NCBI RefSeq assembly: GCF_013373865.1 | Contig: NC_050472.1 | Coordinates: 2,294,001-2,358,000 of the forward strand | DNA: 64,000 nt | Reading direction: 5' to 3' | Source: Monomorium pharaonis | Lineage: Eukaryota; Arthropoda; Insecta; Hymenoptera; Formicidae | In this document: positions 1 through 11,463 of the stretch, in pieces | Layout: each line of letters starts with the position of its first letter | Numbering within the stretch: position 1 is the stretch's first letter | Program-made: the position numbers and the translations under genes | Notes under the pieces: model-generated | What the model was told of the DNA's origin: nothing | The model's database searches: none | Seen by the model: only the letters and a program-made list of their open reading frames with translations

Positions 1-3000
1 CTATATTGGAATGTGCATGTGAAGATGGTAAAATTACGTATACGCAACGTCAATTGATAAGTTATGCAGGTTAAAATATGATAGGATAAGACATCTATCT
101 TAGATCGATATTTCCTGTAAAATTTGAATGTTGACCGGGGGTTTTATTAAAATATCAAATTTGTTCTCCAAACTCCATCGGCTTATAGTCGCGCTGCTTA
201 TCAAAATATGAGTTGGATGAACTTGTCCATTGTTGAATGTCGCATTGTCTCGACGGACTTAAGCTCATTAAAGAGCGGGATCCTCGCGGATTCGCTTAAT
301 GAAGAAGTGCTTTGCACGGTGGAGCTAATTATCTAGTCCTTATGAAAGTTCGTATGTTATTATTAAGACGGTCCAAAGAGAATCTTTCTATCAGAGTGTC
401 TTCTCAGCGCGCGGGTTTAGTTTAGTTTAATAAATGCGGAGAGAGGGAAGTCTGCGCGACGTGTAATTAAACGGCCTCTCGTATAATCGGGCTCACAGTC
501 ACGGGGTAATTACTCGCTGTCGGATTCAGTCGATTTACACATACTACAGCAGATCTCGTGCCTCGGTTTCTAAAATCTCTCGCAACAAATAATATAATGA
601 TTTATTAATTATTGTAATTATTACACAGATTTGTGCATGGAATATAAATCTTGCGAGACACTAAAATTGTTTTTATTCAAATGCCGAGTTTTTTTTTTTT
701 TAATTTTTTTCAGCGACGAAACGATTCTTTATTATTTTTCTTCTATCTCTTCTTCGTCGAGACTGAATCGAGTGCTTGCAGGAATCGTTGGAAGTTTCCC
801 GGAAACAGACGACGTTTCCACCAACATAACGCTGACACGTTGCAGTTTAAATTGTTAGCCGAGAACCAGGCATGTAGTTTTGCACATGCCGCGTATATAT
901 ATGCACGTACATATGCACGTCGTATGTCCCAGGAGCTCTTTAAACGCAATATTATTCAGTATCTTTCGGGCCGAGCGGGTAAACGTAGATGCAGCTTTGC
1001 GTCGCATTCCGTTGCTATGTACATTCCGACGATTAATATCTCATTTAAGGGAAAACGGGAAATTACAAAACCGGGACACAATTAGAACATGTCCGTGATT
1101 GCGAAATGAATTCTGTCCCGGTCAGGCCAGCTGCCGTATTTCGTAATGTAGCGGAAACCCGGATTCGAATTTAAACGACATATATTGCGTCGCGTACTGC
1201 GGCAATTTTATCGCAAATGTAATTAATTAGGTGTCTTTCAGCGCCGCGTTGCGCGACATTATTTTACGGGAAAAACGGACGAAAAAAGATACGGGAGTAT
1301 TGAATCCTCCGTTTACATCCAGCGTTTATCGCATCACCGTTTTGACATATGGGCATTTTATATATCGCATTTCTATCTTTGAGCGGGATACGTCCGTGAA
1401 ACATAATTTTCAGCAACGTCGATGAAAGCGCAGATTAAATCTGTTAACAGCCGCCCGAAGCTTGTAAATCCGCGTTGGAAACCTCGGTCGAGGAGATTTT
1501 CCAATTTTCCCCGGTGCCTATTGATTTCGCGGGGATAACACGATTATCGTTCGGTGAGAGACCAGAAGGGGGAGAGCCAAATTAATATCAGAAACTCTCC
1601 GTGATTTGCGCGAATTATCGTTTATTACTGCCAAATGAAGCTAAAGCAGCTCCACGCGGGTGTATAGCGATTTTCCGCGAAATGGAATACGCATGGAAAA
1701 CGCGATTTCACGGTATTTTCTCATCACCGTGTCTAGCACTGTTCGATGCCATGCAACTCTTTCGACAATTACTTTCGACATTAGCACACGAGCCATGCAA
1801 TTCTTTCGACAATTACGGCGGCGCTGGATGGAAAGACTAAGAGTGAAGAGTCGAAACGAACGCGTATGATTTTTTTCTCGCACCGTTAAGCTCCAACGTT
1901 TAACTCCAAATGGATGAATACCGTGAGAATATCCTTTTCTATACAACGCATCGCGTTGTACCTCGACGACTGATATTCAAGCCAGCCGCACTCTCTCGAG
2001 AATCCCGATTTTAATCCGCATTTTTAGTTGTGACGAGCGTAGCCTTGTTCATTAGCAAGAGAAAAACGACGTAAAAGAAACAGGCAATTGTTAGCAGCAA
2101 TTCCTTTTCTATCTTCAGTACATTAACTTTGCACACATATAAAACATTTGTCTTTGTATCATATATATCATAAAATGAATAGGTATACAGGAAAAAATTA
2201 ATGTGAATTTAACAATTATTGTCTCATATATAAATAAGAACTTTAATTTTTCTAAAAGGACTTAATAATTTTAAACAGACATGATTTGCTTACTTAAAAA
2301 AATTCGATATATACAGTTTTATTTAAAAAAATATATTCTTAATATAATAATAATTTTTATAAAACAAAAGAAAGAATATTGGAGGAGAAATAATAATTTT
2401 TTTAAACCAAGTACAATTTTTTATTATTATTACTATCAAAGTGATTATATTATATGTGTGTATTTTTGTTTTAGATAAGTATTATATCATAATGAGAAAA
2501 GAAATAAGATATTCTAATATTTTATTAAAATTTAAGATTATGAAATTATTGTAATTTTTTCAACACTAATTTTTAACAACTACTAATTTTGACAAGATAG
2601 TGGCAACAAATAATTGCATTTAAAAATAACGTATCTTGTTAGATGTTAAAAAAAAATATATACCTTTTTATTAAGTTATTTTAAATTAATTTTGATATAT
2701 TTTTTCTTTTTTGCAATTAATTTAATTTAAATATCTTTGAAACAAACTTAATAATTTAAAATCAGTAAAAGATTATTCTTTTATACATATTTAAAAAATT
2801 AATCTTTATTAAGAAGATTATGATTTCATTGAGGAATAAGTTTCTTGAAAAAAGAAGGCTGCAGAAACAAATGAAAATGATAATTTAATTTCCGTTATCC
2901 TTTAATGTTACTCATATTTTAGTAATTTAGTGTACATAACACCTCGCAAACAAAGTTTTCTAACTAATGAACATATGCGCTAAATTGAGTGTCGGACCAT

Positions 3001-3590
3001 GGTGAGAGCATAGACGAAATTAAGTTACTAAATTGAGGTAGCCACTTGAAAATGTGCATCAACTTTGAATATAGCAACCGCTTTATTTACTCTTCAGATT
3101 GTACGCTACCAAAATCCTACGCAAATTTGAGAAACTATGATTTAGAGATTATAATTATGATTACTATTATTAGATTGTAATTATCAAATTATCGTTATGG
3201 GCTCATGGAAAACAGATAAGATAATAACATCTGCCTCGATAGATTTATCCAAGCTCTATTGTGACTAACGCGCAATCGTTTATCGATAATAGAGAAGATT
3301 AATTGTTTCTCAATATTTGTCATTTGTCATTATTTTAAAAATTTTGTCTTGACACAGTAGATAGATAGACAGACGTTTAATTTTTTATTAAACTATAATT
3401 ATATGGAATATTTTTTTTGTACAAAGACGCTAAACAAATGACAAAATAATGGAAAATATTTTAAATTATCATTTACGTCATTCAATTACATTGATTACCA
3501 AAATCTAGTATTTTGACCCGTGCATATCTGTCGGATGTTGTCTGATTAAACGGGGAATAAATAAATAAATAAATGATGAGAAATAATTAG
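1..3590. other. Non-coding DNA upstream of fru
   Basis: I see no gene here. The first 2.1 kb has mixed composition, and about 2.1-3.6 kb is strongly AT-rich with many poly-A/poly-T runs. The short open frames lack recognisable domains or plausible splice structure. It may be intron or distal promoter DNA of fru, since fru genes in other insects have promoters tens of kilobases upstream. No exon resembling the male-specific N-terminal extension was recognised. Confidence 0.6.
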
Positions 3591-4620
3591 GCGTAGACTC
3601 GGTCGCGTTTGAATAGTGCGCGTTGGCGCGCCATATCGTCTGTCTGACGTAACGAAAGCGTGCGTTATTTGGGAAATAAGAAGGCCGGCACGTCGTGCAG
3701 ATCGATATGGCGGGTCGCGGCGGGCGAATTCTCCATATTCCGGCGCGATACATTTCGCGCGGAACACGCCGCGTTATCGGCGCGCACCGGTGTCCGCGGC
3801 AACCCGAACGCAGTCGGAGAGAAGACGCGGCGTGCGCCTAACCGCGTTTGAATCCGAGCGCCCTTCGCGCCATTCCCCGCGGCAGATGCACGAAGGTCAA
3901 AAGTATTTTAAAAATAAGGCCGTAGGCATTGGTAGATTGGTATGGCAGTGGACGTTAAGGGTCGGGTGGCGTTGTAATGGCAAAAAGTTTGCGAGAGGTG
4001 AGTAATCGAGAGACGTGGAGTTTCGGGGAGCGATATCACGCGCGACGAGTGATACGCGACGGCGTAGCCTGCGTAGGATCCGCGTGAGTAAAGCGGTGCG
4101 CGTAGCTAATACGAGTGGCTAGAAAATCGGGCATCAACACAATCGCGTTTTCGCGAGGAGGCTCGTGGAGAGGCTAGACGAGAGCACGGCCGACAATGGC
4201 GCCCAAGCCTCGCGAATATTGACATTACCAAAAACATCACCTCCGAATATATCGGATTATTATCGTGTATACGTGGGTGGCACGTACTACGTCGCAATTA
4301 GCGATCTAACCTCGCAGGTGGCTCGTCCCGTGGCCCATCGCGTAGAAATCCGCGCGCGGGTTGCTTCGCTCCGCTGTTAAGGTTATGCGAAAAAATGTTT
4401 TCTGCACGTATAGTAGCGCGGCGTGAACCCTGAAGGGTTTTACAGTTATACTGCAATGTGGCACATTTGCAGAAGCGCGGAGGACGTTGTGTGGGCCTAG
4501 AGAGCCGCGATTTAATCTGCGGGGAGATATTGTCAGGACGTTAGGAGAGTGCGCGTGGAGAAAGTGTGTGAGTTAGCGCTTTTTAAGGGTTAGGGAATCA
4601 CATTACATGGTATAGCCAGG
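3591..4620 (+). promoter_or_regulatory. CpG-rich candidate promoter/5' leader of fru
   Basis: Composition changes abruptly from AT-rich to CpG-dense DNA at about 3.6 kb and stays so until just before the BTB exon. The region has many stop codons in the frame of the downstream ATG, so it is not coding. Position and composition suggest a proximal promoter or 5' untranslated leader for a non-sex-specific fru transcript. No TATA box or defined initiator was identified, so this is inference from composition and position. Confidence 0.35.
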
Positions 4621-4621
4621 G

Positions 4622-4692
4622 TGAGAGAGAGAGAGAGAAAGAGAGAAAGAATAAGAGTGTGTATGTCTGTGCGAGAGAGAGAAAAAGAGAGC
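4622..4692 (+). repeat. Purine-rich GA repeat in the fru 5' leader
   Basis: An imperfect (GA)n tract with interspersed AAAGA and a short GTGTGTATGTCTGTG break, ending about 70 bases before the fru start codon. GA repeats near insect start sites can bind GAGA-type factors. Whether this one does is not shown by the sequence. Confidence 0.7.
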
Positions 4693-4759
4693 ATAGTTTT
4701 ATGTAGACAAGATTAGACCAACTAGTTTGGTTGTAGGGTCGGGATTGGAGATAGACAAA

Positions 4760-5290
4760 ATGGACCAGCAGTATTGTCTACGGTGGAATAATCATCCAGC
4801 CAACCTCACTGACGTTCTCAGCTCGCTGCTCGCCAGAGAGGCACTCTGCGATGTGACCCTGGCTTGTGTCGGAGAGACCTTCAAGGCGCACCAGACCATA
4901 CTCTCCGCATGCAGTCCGTACTTCGAGAGTATTTTCCTGCAAAACACCCATCCCCATCCAATTATATTCCTCAAGGATGTTAATGACACGGAAATGAAGG
5001 CGTTGCTGCACTTTATGTACAAGGGCGAAGTCAATGTTAGTCAGCATCTGCTACCGATGTTCCTTAAAACAGCGGAGGCATTGCAGATCAGAGGCCTCAC
5101 CGATAATAGTGTAAATAACAAGACGGAGGACAAGTGTCCCTCACCAGATCCAGAAACGCAAACTGGAGTCAGGCATAGCGATTCGCCTAACCTTCAGTCT
5201 CATCATGAAAAGAGGAAAAGAAAGAATTCAGGCAGCTACGACGTTTCCCTTTCTGGCCCACCTAGCGAAAGATTCTTGTCCGACTCTCAG
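4760..5290 (+). CDS. fru: fru exon 1: BTB domain and start codon
   Basis: This exon gives residues 1-177. The start is the ATG at 4760 in a good context (ACAAAATGG); an in-frame stop lies upstream at 4694 and no ATG lies between. Residues about 1-120 form a TTK-type BTB domain for dimer and higher-order pairing: it opens MDQQYCLRWNNHPANL and includes LCDVTLAC, HQTILSACSPYFES, HPHPIIFLKD, MYKGEVNV and LPMFLKTAEALQIRGLTDN. The rest is a charged linker with a basic KRKRKNS stretch that could serve as a nuclear localisation signal. The exon ends after a whole codon at a GTACAT donor (5291). Retaining the intron would add 18 residues and stop at 5347. The BTB sequence closely matches Drosophila Fruitless from memory; other TTK-type BTB genes (lola, tramtrack, broad) differ in the HPHPII segment and linker. 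Confidence 0.93.
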
Positions 5291-6077
5291 GTACATAGAT
5301 GTCGTACTCATTTCTTCTCTTCTGTAATTGTATCACAAGATTGGTGACATTTATATCATATTTTATTTATAACATATGTATACAGTTATCATAACTTGTT
5401 ATATTAGAACTTGATTGAGAAAATTTATACAGAAATGAGCAACATAAATATTTTTTCTGAAAGTTTTATACAAATTTATCATTTTTTGTTGACATTATAG
5501 GATATCTCTCTTTGGATACAAGTTTTATTTTATCTGCTATATTTTTAACACTATATTTTTGTGTATCAACTTTACAAAATAACATGATTTTTGTTCATAT
5601 ACCAGTAAATTTGTGTTAATGGTTAAAAATTCTGTTTAACTGTGGTCTCGTACATCATTTTTATTATCAATGAATTACACATGTGCTTGTGATTGCACAG
5701 CTTTCCAAATAACTTATAACCTTGAAGAGTTTAGGCCCAACGCTATTACCTGCTGTATAATTCATGAGACAGATACCATTATCAGAAATGCTTTCTCTAT
5801 CTTTTCACACATTTTGACATAAGAATCATGTATTTAGAAAGAGATGTAATCTACCTACTCCAAGTATCAAGTGGAATTTGATTACAAATATGCAATAGTA
5901 AACATTATTCAACAAAAAATTTATCAGTTATATGAATAATTTTTTTTAATTAAAAGAAGTAATCTACTGATGAATTTTATATCTTTCTTTGTTTAAGAAA
6001 CGAATTCTTTGTCAATTCTTAAAAATCATCGATGCAAGAAATAAAAATTAAAAAAAAAATTGATTAATTGTTTTCAG
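5291..6077 (+). other. fru intron 1
   Basis: A 787-base AT-rich intron between a GT donor and a TTTTCAG acceptor. Nothing else is recognised in it. Confidence 0.85.
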
Positions 6078-6257
6078 ACATCCTCGCAGTGTAGTTACAA
6101 ATCAAGTCCTCCTGTGATTCCAAAGCTAAATAATGCCCTGGGAGTTGAGATGGAAGATGGTGGTCGACCCATGTCTCCTGCTTCACAACCGCAGGCTCCT
6201 ATTAAACAAGAGGTGGATCACCATTTGTCCGACTTCCATGACAATATCTCCCTCCCT
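6078..6257 (+). CDS. fru: fru exon 2: linker with IKQE motif
   Basis: This exon adds 60 residues (178-237), entering and leaving in phase 0 between a TTTTCAG acceptor and a GTAAGT donor. It encodes a low-structure linker containing CSYKSSPPVIPK and the motif IKQE (lysine at about residue 220), which fits the SUMO-attachment consensus. Drosophila Fruitless has a similar KSSP...IKQE stretch after its BTB linker, which supports the gene identity. A second AG 12 bases into the exon (after TCCTCGCAG) would keep the frame and remove four residues (TSSQ), so tandem acceptor use is possible. The 3' end is the branch point of the gene: it can join 7275 or 9395 in frame. Confidence 0.88.
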
Positions 6258-7274
6258 GTAAGTAATTTTCGATGTTTATGCATTTCATATTTTAGAGCTT
6301 TGATTAATCGGATTTCTTTCTACTTTATATTCCACACCCATAAATCTTACACATGTGTATCCACTGTGCTTTTATCTGCGAATACACTTCTTTAATGTAG
6401 TGCAAAATACTAACTTTGTTTAAACTTTTTAACTTTGCACGATCTTTGTTATTACATGCAATAAAAAAATATGTGTATATAATTTTTTTCTTAGTAGAAG
6501 CTAATTATAAATATTCCAATTTATTTGGACACATTGTTGATGCAGTTAAAGGAAATTATTTCCTGATGTATTTATCACGTGATTGCATAAAAGATAAAAG
6601 TGATAAGACTCTTTATATTCTTGTTTCTTTATCTAAAGTCACATAAAGTACGTGATTTACAAAAACTTATTGTTTGTTGGTCTTATTGTTTGTTGTCTTA
6701 TTACACTTGTTTCTAAATACTAATTTTAATTATGTAATTATGTACGATTCTAGTTAATGCATTATATTTCTATAAGTTAATTTTTCGAGAATATTTTAAT
6801 ATTTAAAAAGTACGTTTAGATCAAACTTGTAAATAATACACATATAAATTGCTTTTTTGGTGTGTAGTAGTAACGTAGTGTGAAATAGTCACGTAACAAG
6901 GCATCTACATATAATATTATTTCAGCATGTTATTCCAAGTTTATGTGTTCGTTAAGATAGTTTTACTTTACACTTGCATTTTTTCCGAAGAACGCTATAT
7001 GCTTCTTCTCTTTTAAAACACTTTGCACAGTGAATGAAGTGCAAAGTTCTCGTGATATATCGTGGAGATAATTGTCCCTATAACGGAGTTTCGTTACTGT
7101 TCCCACAATTGATATGACGATTACCTACCGTCGTCCTACAACCACTCAGTCGAAACAAACATGGGAAGGAAGGGATTCTCCAATTAGAGATTACAGAATT
7201 GGCTTTTTCTGCTAAAAAAGAGATCGGTCGAGATCTGTTGATTAAGCACATATCCTTTCCTTCTCTGTTGACAG
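6258..7274 (+). other. fru intron 2 (proximal part)
   Basis: AT-rich intron DNA between exon 2 and the alternative last exon at 7275, with a GTTGACAG acceptor at its end. Short open frames here have no plausible splice structure. Confidence 0.75.
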
Positions 7275-7943
7275 ACTGGTATGGAGTGGGAAGTTCAAAG
7301 AGATGGGAAGAGTGACAAAACTATGGATGTACAGAACATGACTTCAAATCGTCCAGATTCGGCTGCGGTACAAGTTTCTCGCGAAAGTGCCATCATGGCT
7401 GGAGGTTCTCTCTATGTCGATATGTCGGGAATTGCGTCTGAACTCCCCGGAAATTCGCAAAATCCGCTAAGTCAAGCCGTACCCACGAACACGCACTATC
7501 CGTATAAAAGCAATACCATTAATCAGACTCAGTCTTACGAATCGTTACCCGAATATAGTACGGGTGTTAAAACATTTGAAAGCGACATGCATAGATCGTT
7601 ACAAATAAATCCGGAATCAGGACTGTCTGTAATTCAGTCGACAATGTGTGCAAACTTGCAACGTTCTACTTCGCAAGGTAGAAAAGCTGGTAGATTTAAA
7701 CCCGGATGGTTAGACATGTATTCCTGGCTGCAGTACGACGCACGGTTAAATCTTATGTTTTGCAAATATTGTAGAAAGTGGAGCGAATCGATACCAGAAA
7801 TTCGCACTTCATTCGCTGCGGGAAATGGAAATTTTAGACTTGAGATTGTGAACCATCATGATAAGTGTAAAGCACATAATCTGTGCGTGACAAAAGAAAG
7901 CGAAGCAAAAAAAAGTTATGCTTACACAACAAAAACATGCTAA
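7275..7943 (+). CDS. fru: fru alternative last exon encoding a C17orf113/TTF-like zinc finger
   Basis: The frame is open from the acceptor at 7274 to a TAA at 7941-7943, giving 222 residues that join exon 2 in phase 0 (...NISLP then TGMEWEVQ...). The first 130 residues are polar and rich in Ser, Asn and Gln. The end, about residues 377-440 of the 459-residue protein, runs GRFKPGWLDMYSWLQYD, then CKYC, a basic/aromatic stretch and NHHDKCKAH. Lys/Arg-Phe-x-x-x-Trp, a CxxC pair and a downstream His/Cys cluster match the C17orf113/ZMYM/TTF-type zinc finger family seen in transposase-related and nuclear proteins. No C2H2 finger is present. The fusion to the BTB body is inferred from phase and splice signals. 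It could instead have its own start (ATG 7281), but the acceptor and lack of a nearby promoter favour the fused form. Confidence 0.78.
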   Translation, partial: TGMEWEVQRDGKSDKTMDVQNMTSNRPDSAAVQVSRESAIMAGGSLYVDMSGIASELPGNSQNPLSQAVPTNTHYPYKSNTINQTQSYESLPEYSTGVKTFESDMHRSLQINPESGLSVIQSTMCANLQRSTSQGRKAGRFKPGWLDMYSWLQYDARLNLMFCKYCRKWSESIPEIRTSFAAGNGNFRLEIVNHHDKCKAHNLCVTKESEAKKSYAYTTKTC

Positions 7944-9394
7944 CCTCAACAGCTACCTCATCACATTCTATTTGTGCCTATTTAATTTCGCGCTTAATTA
8001 ATATCCAAAAGACTAAAAGATTATCGCAAATATAATATTTCACTAACATTTGTACAAGATAAAATGTGAAAGATTTCAAGAAATTTATGACTTACTGAAA
8101 TGCCCCAAAATTTAAGCAAATTATTATTTTAATACAAAATGGAACGTATTCGATAAAATATGTTATAAATGTATTTGTTTAGCATTTTTTTCCAGATTTT
8201 CTGAAGATTTCTTATTCCGATTTCTCTTATATTTTAGTCTTGGATCTGTTTTATTTCTGGATTATATCCAATCCATAACTTTTTTATTGCATTTACAAAT
8301 AAATTTATATTTGTTAAATATAATTTTGAAGAAGCAAATTCTTCATCAGATAATTTAATCAACGTTAAAGTTATTGTAAAATTAAATGCATTTATGTACA
8401 TATATGTATATTTATAATATAAACTATACACACATACACACATACGCGCACACATACACACGAGGTTAATACATTAGAATATTCTTTTATAAAAATATTT
8501 GAAATTTCTTTAATAATGTTTTAATATATTCCTATGCGTCTTCCATGCGATCTACAATATCTGATCAAACAATTGTATATTTAAATGGCATATAAAATAG
8601 AATGTTTATATTTTGTCCACGCAAACAATTATAATAGGATAATAAAATAAATAAAATATATCATGTATTTTATTAAATATATTTTTACATTTATTTGTGA
8701 TAAGGTGGCATGTTTCTGAGATTGCAACTTACAAACCGAATGCGATTTGTGCCTTTTTAAATACGTATTTTATAATCGCCTATGTTAGATACTTGCTGTA
8801 ATATATTGCAGCGTAATTTTCAATATGTTTAAATAAGAAAGATAATATGCCAAAGTATATATTCTTAAGATTATGTTCTGTGAGAGATTCTTATATCTTT
8901 AAGAAGCAATAAATCGCTATTACTACTATAAAAATGCTTTTTCTAAATTAATTAGAATATTTATAACCTTCTATACTTCTCGTATTATTTAAATAGAAGC
9001 ATTAAAAATTTTCAATAATAATAATAATAATAATTTTTATTATATTACGTATAAATTTGAAGAAATATTACCAATTTTAAGCATATAATTTGTTATCTGT
9101 GTTACTTAATTTTTACGCTCACATTGAGCGTAGAAAATTAACATTAAAAAATCTTAAAATGCAAATCGCTCTAAAAAATTATTTTAAATGTGATTATCTT
9201 AAAAACATGATTTAAGAGTTTGGAAATTTAAAGAGCCCTAAGAATGATAACTTGTAGTTGTAAGAATACAAAGATTTTTGAGAATATAGTACTATACAAT
9301 ATACAATTTTGATTAAAATTTGTTGTTATAAAGTAAATCAGATTTTACACTATTATCGCCTGCTTATTTATAAATGTGATTGTATCATGTGCAG
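7944..9394 (+). other. 3' UTR of the TTF-like exon and remaining intron 2
   Basis: AT-rich and non-coding. Candidate polyadenylation signals AATAAA occur at 8641-8646 and 8908-8913, suitably placed for a transcript ending with the 7275-7943 exon. The rest is intron for transcripts that skip to exon 3, ending in a GTGCAG acceptor. Short (TAA)n and (CA)n runs are present. Confidence 0.6.
8641..8646 (+). terminator. Candidate poly(A) signal for the TTF-like fru form
   Basis: Canonical AATAAA within AATAAAATAAATAAAA, about 700 bases after the stop codon at 7943. The DNA is AT-rich, so chance occurrence is likely enough to keep confidence low. Confidence 0.35.
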
Positions 9395-9518
9395 GGTCAT
9401 CCAGTTGGACTGATAGGAGAAGATGGAGGGGCTACGACAGGAGCACTCAGTGATGGTGTTCAAGGCATTGAATCATCTGAACACCATAATCCCCCGGAAA
9501 TGCTCGACGGACTTGATG
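9395..9518 (+). CDS. fru: fru exon 3: Gly/Asp-rich phase-shifting linker
   Basis: A 124-base exon adding 41 residues plus one base (GHPVGLIGEDGG ... PPEMLDGLD). It has a GTGCAG acceptor and a strong GTAAGA donor. Its length changes the phase from 0 to 1, which fits all four downstream C2H2 exons and would throw them out of frame if it were skipped. It is acidic and Gly-rich with no fold recognised. Reading into the intron would stop at 9565 and give a protein without zinc fingers. I judge it a shared exon of all C2H2 forms. Its sequence alone would not identify it; the phase fit on both sides is the main support. Confidence 0.82.
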
Positions 9519-10494
9519 GTAAGATTTGCACACATTTTCAACTTTACGACCAAAATTTCGTTTAGATTTAACATATTTCCTTTTTTACATTTTACCGCAA
9601 GCTCTAAATCTGTCATTAACTTGTACATTACACATGCATGAAAATTATATTCGGTATTATCTCTGGCACAATTAACATTCGGACGAGATTAAATATCGAG
9701 CTTGTAAACAGCAATAAAAGATTTGGCGATACATTAGTTTGTTGTAAAATATCGTACTTAATTTGCGTCAAGCTCGTCGTTCCAGATGTTCGAAGTCGCG
9801 CGAGCGAGAAAAACGATCTCTTTGTCAAACAATATGGGGGAAATATGTTACATCTAAGAAATCGAGGGAGATTTGCATGCACTTTTTTGCAAGGATTTGA
9901 CACGAGTCGAGTCGTACGTAGGTGTCGTCCAAAGCGAGCATCCCTCTATTTCCAAATCTGGCAAGTGTAGTGAGTGTAACTTTAGAAAATGAAAGACCTC
10001 TTTTACATATATATATGTACATGTGTATATACATATATATATGCATACACGCTTTGAGACAAATATCTCAAGTTTGTATGTCTGTATATATATCTGACTA
10101 CATATGTATATTACATGAACCCTTGGTGTTGTGGTGATGGTATCGTGCATTTGCTACGTCATTGTGGTAGTCTTAATTTTACGTGTGTTAATATATATAC
10201 AGAAAGAAATAAAACATAACAAAACTCGTTGGTTTGGGACATGGTATCAGCAAATGGACTGTACTCCTATATCTTTTTTCTTTTTTTTTTAATCCGTGTC
10301 CGAGATTGCGATGGTGTGTGGGTGCGACTGGCTGAGTTCATCTCGCTGTTCTTACACGTGCACGTGGCGCGTGTGCGTGTGTATGCGTGATGCCACATTA
10401 ACGAACTCCATTTGCGTGAATGCGTGCAAGTGTGTGTAGTGTGTGCGAGATGACATGTATATATACTTACTTATGTCATATATATTATATATAA

Positions 10495-10497
<3 letters not shown>

Positions 10498-10538
<41 letters not shown>
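10498..10538. repeat. (TA)n microsatellite
   Basis: About 41 bases of uninterrupted TA repeat, continuing as imperfect ATATAAATATATATTG on the right. Confidence 0.95.
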
Positions 10539-10542
<4 letters not shown>

Positions 10543-11394
10543 TATATTGTATATATGCAGCATATATGCGTACTCTGCGTGCACGTGCGGTCGCAGACGT
10601 ACGCGTATATGCAATTTCCATGGCGGGACTCTCTGTGCATGTCTTTATGTGCTGTTTTTTATTTCCTATTCTCTTATGTACCCTTTTGCCGTATCTTGCG
10701 TCACCGTGCCTGGCGATCTTGATCTTATATTCTCACGTCTCTCTTGCGCTGTTCGTTTCGATCTATACGAGTGAACGAGAATATTAGCAGCAAAATGTGC
10801 AGTCGTTGTGCATCTCGTTGCGCAATCCGTCGTTTGCGTTAATAAAGTTGCCGGCCGCGGGGAAAAAAAATCCGTTACGTAAGACGTTTCCTATGTTACG
10901 TTACTTGATACCACGAGATGCATATGAAGGTTAACGCGATTATACAAGAGCGCAGGATCCGAGGATCTGATAATTCCGAAAACCTGTTCTAAAATTAGAG
11001 AGATTAAGATGTATGAATTAGATTTTGAGATTTTAGACTTTGCGGATTCTTTCTGACTTGACCATCCGACTTTTCACATGTATCTATAAAAAAAACCTCT
11101 AATTGGCGAACTTATGAGGTAACTTTTCGCGAAATGTTCTTCTATCGTTTGTTCACATTAATACGTCATCGCTTATTTATAGTCACATGACTCTTATTCA
11201 CTGCGCATCGTCAATGCATTAATAATAGTCGCTAGTAGCGGCAGTAGACAGCAGCAGCAGAAAAACTCGTAACTCTAGGCTTCTTTCATTTTTCCTTCTA
11301 ATGATTATTTCCGAAGAAACATACGCGAGTAAAATAGACTCTGTTGCTAACGCTGTTTCTTGTTTATCTTTCACATCCTCGACGTCGTAGCGAT

Positions 11395-11396
<2 letters not shown>

Positions 11397-11427
<31 letters not shown>

Positions 11428-11463
11428 GTCGTCGTCGTCGTCGTTATTGTCGTCGCCGTCGTC
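11397..11463. repeat. (GTC)n trinucleotide repeat
   Basis: Roughly 22 GTC/CGT triplets with a few single-base changes, in intron DNA. It is not inside a supported coding frame. Confidence 0.9.

Noticed and set aside
3616..4005. 129-codon + strand frame in the CpG-rich block before fru
   Set aside because: Arg/Ala-rich frame from CpG-dense DNA; does not resemble the male-specific Fruitless N-terminus and has no donor linking it to the BTB exon.
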